NCBI GenBank assembly: GCA_903933475.1
Contig: CAIZKE010000095.1
Span: forward strand, 1 to 12,755
Direction: 5' to 3'
From: an uncultured Alphaproteobacteria bacterium
GTDB lineage: Bacteria; Pseudomonadota; Alphaproteobacteria; Caulobacterales; Caulobacteraceae
Length of the DNA: 12,755 nucleotides
The position numbers and the translations under genes are program-made. Shown one piece after another: positions 5,725-9,938 of the stretch; within the stretch, counting starts at the first letter, position 1, and each line of letters starts with the position of its first letter. The notes beneath the pieces were generated by a model. The model was not told the DNA's origin, did no database searches, and saw nothing but the letters and a program-made list of their open reading frames with translations.

Positions 5725-7584
5725 TTACCGTCGCCCAAACAGGCGCTCGATATCGGTCAGTTTCAGCTCCACCCAGGTGGGACGGCCATGGTTGCACTGG
5801 CCGGAATTGGGGGTGACCTCCATCTCGCGCAGCAGGGCGTTCATCTCCGGGGCTGTGAGGCGGCGACCGGCGCGGACCGAGCCGTGGCAGGCCAGGGTCG
5901 AGCACACCTCCTGCAGGCGCTCACGCAGGGACAGGGCCTGGCCCGTCTCGGCCAGGTCGTCGGCGATGTCGCGGATCAGGCCTGCCACGTTGGTCTCGCC
6001 CAGCAGGGCGGGGGTCTCGCGCACCAGGATGGCGCCGGGGCCGAAGGACTCCACTACCAGGCCGAGGGCCTCCAGCTCCTCCGTCCGGCTGGCGACGCGC
6101 TCGGCCTCCGCCGGGTCCAGCTCCACCACCTCGGGCAGGAGCAGGGTCTGTCTGGCCACGCCGCCAGCCTCCAGCTGGGCCTTCATCCGCTCATAGACCA
6201 GGCGCTCGTGGGCGGCGTGCTGGTCCACCACCACCAGGCCGTCCCGGGTCTGGGCGATGATGTAGGTGGCGTGGACCTGGGCCCGGGCTGCGCCCAGGGG
6301 CTGGTCGAGGGCCTCGGCGTCGGCCGGGACCTCGCTGAAGTCGAACGGGGCCCCCGGATCCGCCAGCCCCGGCGCCAGCTCGGCCCGGCCAGACAGGCCC
6401 TCCAGTCCCGGCAGGACGGCGCTGCGGCCCGATCCGGCGACGGGGTTCCAACCGCCCATCCGCCAGGCAGAGAAGCCGGCCGCCGAAGGCCCCGGGGAAT
6501 AACCCCCTATCCCCTGCGGGCGAAGGGCCGACAGGGCGGTGTCAGAGTGTGTCGAGGCGCTGCGGTGGGCAGCGCCGGCCAGGGCGTGCCTCAGACCCCC
6601 CACCACCAGGCCGCGGACCAGGGCCGGGTCGCGGAACCGAACCTCCGCCTTGGCTGGGTGGACATTGACGTCCACGGCGTGGGGGTCGACCTCCAGGTAG
6701 AGGGCCGTCATCGGATGCCGGTCCCGGGCCAGGAAGTCGGCATAGGCGCCGCGCAGGGCGCCCTGCAGCAGGCGGTCGCGCACCGGCCGGCCATTGACGA
6801 ACAGGTACTGGTGCGAGGCTGAGCCACGGTTGAGGGTCGGCAGGCCAGCATAGCCCGTCAGCCGTACCCCCTCCCGCTCATGGTCCACGACCAGGGCGTT
6901 TTCGGCGAAGTCGCGGCCTAATATGGCCGACAGTCGGGCGAGGCGTCCCTCCGGCCCCGGTGCCTCGGCAGGCAGTCGCAGGACGGCGCGGCCGTCGATC
7001 TCCAGGCTGAAGGCTGTCGCCTCATGGGCCATGGCCTGGCGCTTCACCTCGTCGGTGATGGCCTGGGACTCGGTGCGCTCGGACTTCATGAACTTGAGCC
7101 GGGCGGGGGTGGCGTAGAACAGGTCCCGGATCTCGACCCGGGCGCCATGCGGACCGGGGAAGGCGGCGGGGGCGGGCCGTCCGACCGCCCCGCCCTCCAC
7201 CATCAGGCTCCAGGCCTCCGAGGCACCCTGGGCGCGGGAGGTCAGGGCCAGCCGGGCCACAGAGCCGATCGACGGCAGGGCCTCGCCCCGGAAGCCCAGG
7301 GTGGCAATGTCCAGGAGGTCATAGTCGCCGGCTTCGTCCGGGGCGAGCTTGGAGGTGGCGTGCCGCTCCACCGCCAGGAGCAGCTCGTCGGGGGCCAGGC
7401 CCGACCCGTCGTCCTCCACCAGTATGCGCGACAGGCCGCCGCCCTCCACCTGGACGGCGATGCGTCGGGCGCCGGCGTCGAGGGCGTTTTCCACCAGCTC
7501 CTTGACGGCGCTGGCGGGGCGTTCGACCACCTCGCCGGCGGCGATGCGGTTGACCGTTTCGGGGGGCAAGCGTCTGATGGTCAT
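5725..7584 (-). CDS. mutL: DNA mismatch repair protein MutL with endonuclease motif
   Basis: MutL links mismatch recognition by MutS to strand incision and removal. The 619-residue product has the GHKL ATPase N-terminus in the usual order: IAAGEVVERP at 14-23, ELVENALDAG at 29-38 with Glu29 and Asn33, DDGSGL at 58-63, and LGFRGEALPSI at 96-106. A proline/glycine/serine-rich linker covers about 340-430. The C-terminal domain carries DQHAAHERLVYE (454-465), an exact DQHA(X)2E(X)4E nuclease motif, with ACHGSVRAG (565-573) and CNHGRP (597-602). QTLLLP at 479-484 matches the expected sliding-clamp-binding sequence. This is the MutH-independent type, in which MutL itself nicks DNA. ATG 7584 gives the standard MutL N-terminus. 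The open frame further upstream is spurious. The start is 22 bp from the divergent TraB/GumN gene, and inhA follows 15 bp downstream. Confidence 0.97.
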   Translation of the reverse strand: MTIRRLPPETVNRIAAGEVVERPASAVKELVENALDAGARRIAVQVEGGGLSRILVEDDGSGLAPDELLLAVERHATSKLAPDEAGDYDLLDIATLGFRGEALPSIGSVARLALTSRAQGASEAWSLMVEGGAVGRPAPAAFPGPHGARVEIRDLFYATPARLKFMKSERTESQAITDEVKRQAMAHEATAFSLEIDGRAVLRLPAEAPGPEGRLARLSAILGRDFAENALVVDHEREGVRLTGYAGLPTLNRGSASHQYLFVNGRPVRDRLLQGALRGAYADFLARDRHPMTALYLEVDPHAVDVNVHPAKAEVRFRDPALVRGLVVGGLRHALAGAAHRSASTHSDTALSALRPQGIGGYSPGPSAAGFSAWRMGGWNPVAGSGRSAVLPGLEGLSGRAELAPGLADPGAPFDFSEVPADAEALDQPLGAARAQVHATYIIAQTRDGLVVVDQHAAHERLVYERMKAQLEAGGVARQTLLLPEVVELDPAEAERVASRTEELEALGLVVESFGPGAILVRETPALLGETNVAGLIRDIADDLAETGQALSLRERLQEVCSTLACHGSVRAGRRLTAPEMNALLREMEVTPNSGQCNHGRPTWVELKLTDIERLFGRR

Positions 7585-7606
7585 GAAGGGCCCTGCGGAA
7601 GACACC

Positions 7607-8677
7607 ATGCTAGCGCGATTCCGACGCCGCCGTCCGACCGTCCGAAGACCGTCCCGGGAGCGTCCCGGCGTCCGGCGTCCCCTCGTCGCCCTGGGGGTCG
7701 CCCTGACCGTCGCCCTAACCGTAGGGCACCCCGGTGCCCCTGCGGCCCAGGACCTGCCCCCGGACCCCGACGCCGCCCTCGTCGAGGAACTGGTCGTCAC
7801 GGCCAGCTATCCGGGTCCGGTCTTCTGGCGGGTGAGCCGGGGCGAGGCCCGGGTCTGGGTCCTGGGGGTCCCCTCCCTGGCCCCCAAGCGACAGGAATGG
7901 GAGCGCCAGCGCTTCGAGCGCTACCTGGCCGCTTCAGGAGGGGTAATCCTGCCCTTCAACGGGCTGAGGGTGCGACTGGCCGGGAGCCCGGCGGCGGCGG
8001 TCGGCTATCTGAGGCTCCGGTCCTCGCGCCCCTTCGAGGTCGGTCGGGACGCCGGGGGCCGGGCCCGGTTCGCGCAAGCGCGCGGACGCCTGGGCCAGCC
8101 GGCGGAACGCTATTCCGTCTCCAGCCCCCTGGCCGCCGGCCTGATGCTGCATGCCGACTGGCTCGAGGCGAACGCCCTGACCACCACCGATCCAACCAAG
8201 CTGATCCGGTTGCTGGCCCAGCAGGGGGGCAAGCCCGTGATCCAGCGGACCTACGACCTGGGGCCTCTGCTGGGCGCCCTGTCGCGAACCCCGGCGGCGG
8301 CTGGAGAGGCCTGCCTCGAGGCGGTGCTGGAGGAGGTCGAGACGGGCCCCGAGGCGATCCGGACCGCCTCCCGCGCCTGGGCCCGGGGCGATGTCGCCGG
8401 TGCCCTGGCCGCCGAGCGGACCTGGGAGCGCTGCATCGCGGCGACGCCGGGCGCCCAGACCTTCGATGCGCGGTTCAAGGCGGATATGTCGGGCGACATC
8501 CGCAAGGCCCTGGCCAGGCCGGGCGTGACCCTGGCGGTGGTCCCGCTACGCCCGCTCCTGTCCGAGGGCGGGGTGCTGGACCGGCTGCGCCGGGAGGGGT
8601 TCACGGTGGAGACGCCCGAGGATGTCCGGGCGTCTGACCTGGAGACCGAAGCGGACCCTACAGACCCGGGATCTTGA
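7607..8677 (+). CDS. TraB/GumN-like exported protein lacking the family's GxxH motifs
   Basis: The 356-residue product has a long arginine-rich N-terminus, then a hydrophobic segment at about 30-45 and APAAQ near residue 53, which together look like a signal peptide. The mature part opens PVFWRVSRGEARVWVLGVPSLAP, which lines up with the TraB/GumN opening W.v.....vyllGTiH. It ends with TLAVVPLRPLLSEGGVLDRLRREGFTVE, which lines up with the usual closing vGa.HL.G..gvl..L...Gy.V. In both places the metal-binding histidines are absent: GVPS and VPLRP replace GTxH and GxxHL. The middle helical region (ALTTTDPTKLIRLLA; AWARGDVAGALAAERTWERC) is typical of the family. It is therefore probably a non-catalytic relative. 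ATG 7607 follows GGAAG at good spacing. An ATG at 7577 or 7583 would overlap mutL. The last 20 bp overlap the DUF3035 gene. Confidence 0.72.
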   Translation: MLARFRRRRPTVRRPSRERPGVRRPLVALGVALTVALTVGHPGAPAAQDLPPDPDAALVEELVVTASYPGPVFWRVSRGEARVWVLGVPSLAPKRQEWERQRFERYLAASGGVILPFNGLRVRLAGSPAAAVGYLRLRSSRPFEVGRDAGGRARFAQARGRLGQPAERYSVSSPLAAGLMLHADWLEANALTTTDPTKLIRLLAQQGGKPVIQRTYDLGPLLGALSRTPAAAGEACLEAVLEEVETGPEAIRTASRAWARGDVAGALAAERTWERCIAATPGAQTFDARFKADMSGDIRKALARPGVTLAVVPLRPLLSEGGVLDRLRREGFTVETPEDVRASDLETEADPTDPGS

Positions 8678-9227
8678 TCTTCGAGCTGTGCTCGCGGGCG
8701 ATGATCACGCTCTTGTCGCCGATCAGCGTCTTGATCCGGGCCTCCTCGGCGGCCGGGTCGAGGGGCGCCGGTGTATTGTCGGCGGCGGCGACCTGGGCTG
8801 CGGTGGCCTGGGGCCCCCGGGGCTGGCCCGGCTTCCAGAACATCACCGTATCGGCGAAGCTCTTGTCCTTGTGGGCGAGGTCGCCGCTCTCATCGTCGAT
8901 GACGAACCGGATCAGGGGGTCGGCCTTGTCGCCGCCGGCCCTGCCGACCAGCAGCTTCTCGCCGTCCGAGCGGGTCTCGGAGAGGGAGCGGCCGATCAGG
9001 GCGTTGCGGGCGGCGCTTTCGGGCTGCAGTTCCTGCGGCCGGGGTTGTCCGGGCGCCGGCGGGCGCAGGGAGAAGTCAGGCGGAACCACAAGGGGGGCCT
9101 TGGAGACGACGCGGAACTCGTCAGGCGTGATCTTGGTCATGCCCAGGGCCTGGCGCGTTGACTGGCATCCGGCGAGGCTGGTCGCCCCGGCCAGGATGGC
9201 GATGACCGCGATGTGTTGGAACTTCAT
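8658..9227 (-). CDS. DUF3035-family lipoprotein
   Basis: The 189-residue product starts with a lipoprotein signal peptide: MKFQHIAVIAILAGATSLAGC, with lipobox SLAGC and Cys21 as the predicted lipidated residue. The mature part shows the pattern TPDEFRVVSKAPLVVPPDFSL followed by a proline-rich segment, which marks the DUF3035 family seen in Alphaproteobacteria. Its function is unknown. The rest is polar, alanine-rich and without membrane segments, so a periplasmic, lipid-anchored location is likely. ATG 9227 is preferred over an in-frame start at 9278, because only the shorter form puts the signal peptide at the N-terminus, and GAGGAG lies about ten bases upstream. It has its own promoter (9267-9295). 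Its maturation would use LspA, encoded just upstream. Its 3' end overlaps the TraB/GumN-like gene by 20 bp. Confidence 0.87.
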   Translation of the reverse strand: MKFQHIAVIAILAGATSLAGCQSTRQALGMTKITPDEFRVVSKAPLVVPPDFSLRPPAPGQPRPQELQPESAARNALIGRSLSETRSDGEKLLVGRAGGDKADPLIRFVIDDESGDLAHKDKSFADTVMFWKPGQPRGPQATAAQVAAADNTPAPLDPAAEEARIKTLIGDKSVIIAREHSSKIKIPGL

Positions 9228-9266
9228 CAAGACACGGCTCCTCGGGCCGCCCCCGGCCACGCATCC

Positions 9267-9295
9267 CAGATAGCGCAAAGCCCGCCAAGCGCCAA
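9267..9295 (-). promoter_or_regulatory. Sigma-70-type promoter of the DUF3035 gene
   Basis: Read on the minus strand, TTGGCG (9290-9295) is followed by exactly 17 bases and TATCTG (9267-9272). It also fits the Caulobacter housekeeping pattern TTGACGS-N10-14-GCTANAWC, as TTGGCGC, 14 bases and GCTATCTG, missing three positions. Transcription would begin near 9260, giving a leader of about 30-35 bases that contains the GAGGAG ribosome-binding site. It lies just inside the palindromes, so the lipoprotein gene can be expressed independently of ileS-lspA. Confidence 0.6.
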
Positions 9296-9310
9296 CCGCC
9301 GTGACGCGGC

Positions 9311-9362
9311 TAGATCCTGTTCCGATAAGTGGGAACCGGTTATCGGATCGAAACAGGATCTA
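9311..9362. repeat. Imperfect palindrome 1, likely dispersed intergenic element
   Basis: Outer arms TAGATCCTGTT (9311-9321) and AACAGGATCTA (9352-9362) are perfect inverted copies. Inner arms CCGATAA (9322-9328) and TTATCGG (9340-9346) are also perfect. A 5-base bulge (9347-9351) lies on the right side and an 11-base loop, gtgggaaccgg, in the centre. That gives 18 paired bases in 52 bp. The central GTGGGAACCGGTT resembles, from memory, small palindromic intergenic repeats spread through alphaproteobacterial genomes. No gene or T-tract is associated. Confidence 0.85.
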
Positions 9363-9376
9363 ACTTTATGGGCCTG

Positions 9377-9423
9377 GAGCCTGTTTTGCCCCTTCAGACG
9401 TTCCGTCTGAAGGGAACAGGCTC
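9377..9423. repeat. Imperfect palindrome 2, overlapping the lspA stop
   Basis: Outer arms GAGCCTGTT (9377-9385) and AACAGGCTC (9415-9423) enclose inner arms CCCTTCAGACG (9390-9400) and CGTCTGAAGGG (9404-9414), with a 3-base loop and a 4-base bulge (9386-9389). The 20 paired bases would form a very stable hairpin in RNA. Its right end includes the first base of the lspA stop codon (9423-9425 on the plus strand). It could stall or end transcription from ileS-lspA or protect the 3' end, but there is no U-tract, so it is not a classical intrinsic terminator. Confidence 0.87.
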
Positions 9424-9938
9424 TAGGGCGCTGTCGGGGTCTCGCGGCGGAAGGAATCCAGCAGCATCAGGATCACGCCGATGGTGATGGCGCTGTCGGC
9501 GATGTTGAAGACCCAGGGGAAGAAGCCCAGGGCGCTGACATCGATGAAGTCGACCACGGCTCCGAACCGGGCCCGGTCTATGGCGTTGCCGATGGCTCCG
9601 CCGATGATGAGGCCCAGGGCCACGCCCAGGAGGCGGCGGTCCGCCCTCCGGGCCCAGGCGGCCAGGCCCAGGGCCACGGCCAGGGCGAAGGCGGTCAGTC
9701 CCCAGCGGGCCAGGTCATGGCGCGCCTGGAGGAAGCCGAAACTGACCCCCTCGTTCCACACCATGCTCAGGCGAAGGGGGCCGAAGACCGGAACGGAGAT
9801 CCGCGCAGGCAGGTTGATGCCGTCGAGTATCCAGGCCTTGACCGCCTGGTCGACGACCAGGACGGCGACGGCGAGTCCGAGGGCCAGCCGGCCGGCGGGG
9901 GTCAGGCCCTTCGCCGACTCAGTCCCGGATTCAACCAT
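9423..9938 (-). CDS. lspA: Lipoprotein signal peptidase LspA (signal peptidase II)
   Basis: LspA is an inner-membrane aspartyl protease that removes the signal peptide from prolipoproteins after diacylglyceryl transfer to the lipobox cysteine. The 171-residue product has four hydrophobic segments, at about 17-37, 54-71, 80-97 and 104-121 or 140-161 depending on boundaries. The family motifs VDQAVK (29-34), WNEGVSFG (61-68), GNAIDR (117-122), VVDFI (128-132; catalytic Asp130) and FNIADSAI (144-151; catalytic Asp148) are all present. The length is normal. ATG 9938 overlaps the ileS stop by 8 bp, so translation is probably coupled to ileS, and only a poor Shine-Dalgarno sequence is seen. A likely substrate, the DUF3035 lipoprotein, is encoded next downstream. 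The stop codon lies in the right arm of palindrome 2. Confidence 0.96.
   Translation of the reverse strand: MVESGTESAKGLTPAGRLALGLAVAVLVVDQAVKAWILDGINLPARISVPVFGPLRLSMVWNEGVSFGFLQARHDLARWGLTAFALAVALGLAAWARRADRRLLGVALGLIIGGAIGNAIDRARFGAVVDFIDVSALGFFPWVFNIADSAITIGVILMLLDSFRRETPTAP

Noticed and set aside
5173..6822. Plus-strand open frame of 549 codons antisense to inhA and mutL
   Set aside because: It is a shadow of two well-supported genes, with no recognisable domain and low-complexity composition.
7697..7720. 12-bp tandem duplication (gtcgccctgacc / gtcgccctaacc) in the signal peptide of the TraB-like gene
   Set aside because: There are only two copies, coding for the ordinary hydrophobic repeat VALT-VALT. 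This is likely chance or a minor slip with no further sign of function.
7585..7800. Upstream extension of the mutL frame by 72 codons
   Set aside because: MutL proteins begin at MTIRRLPPETVNRIAAGE. The extension is antisense to the signal peptide of the TraB-like protein.
7024..8637. Plus-strand open frame of 537 codons across mutL and the TraB-like gene
   Set aside because: It is antisense to mutL, then in another frame of the TraB-like gene. The Gly/Pro/Arg-rich translation shows no motifs.
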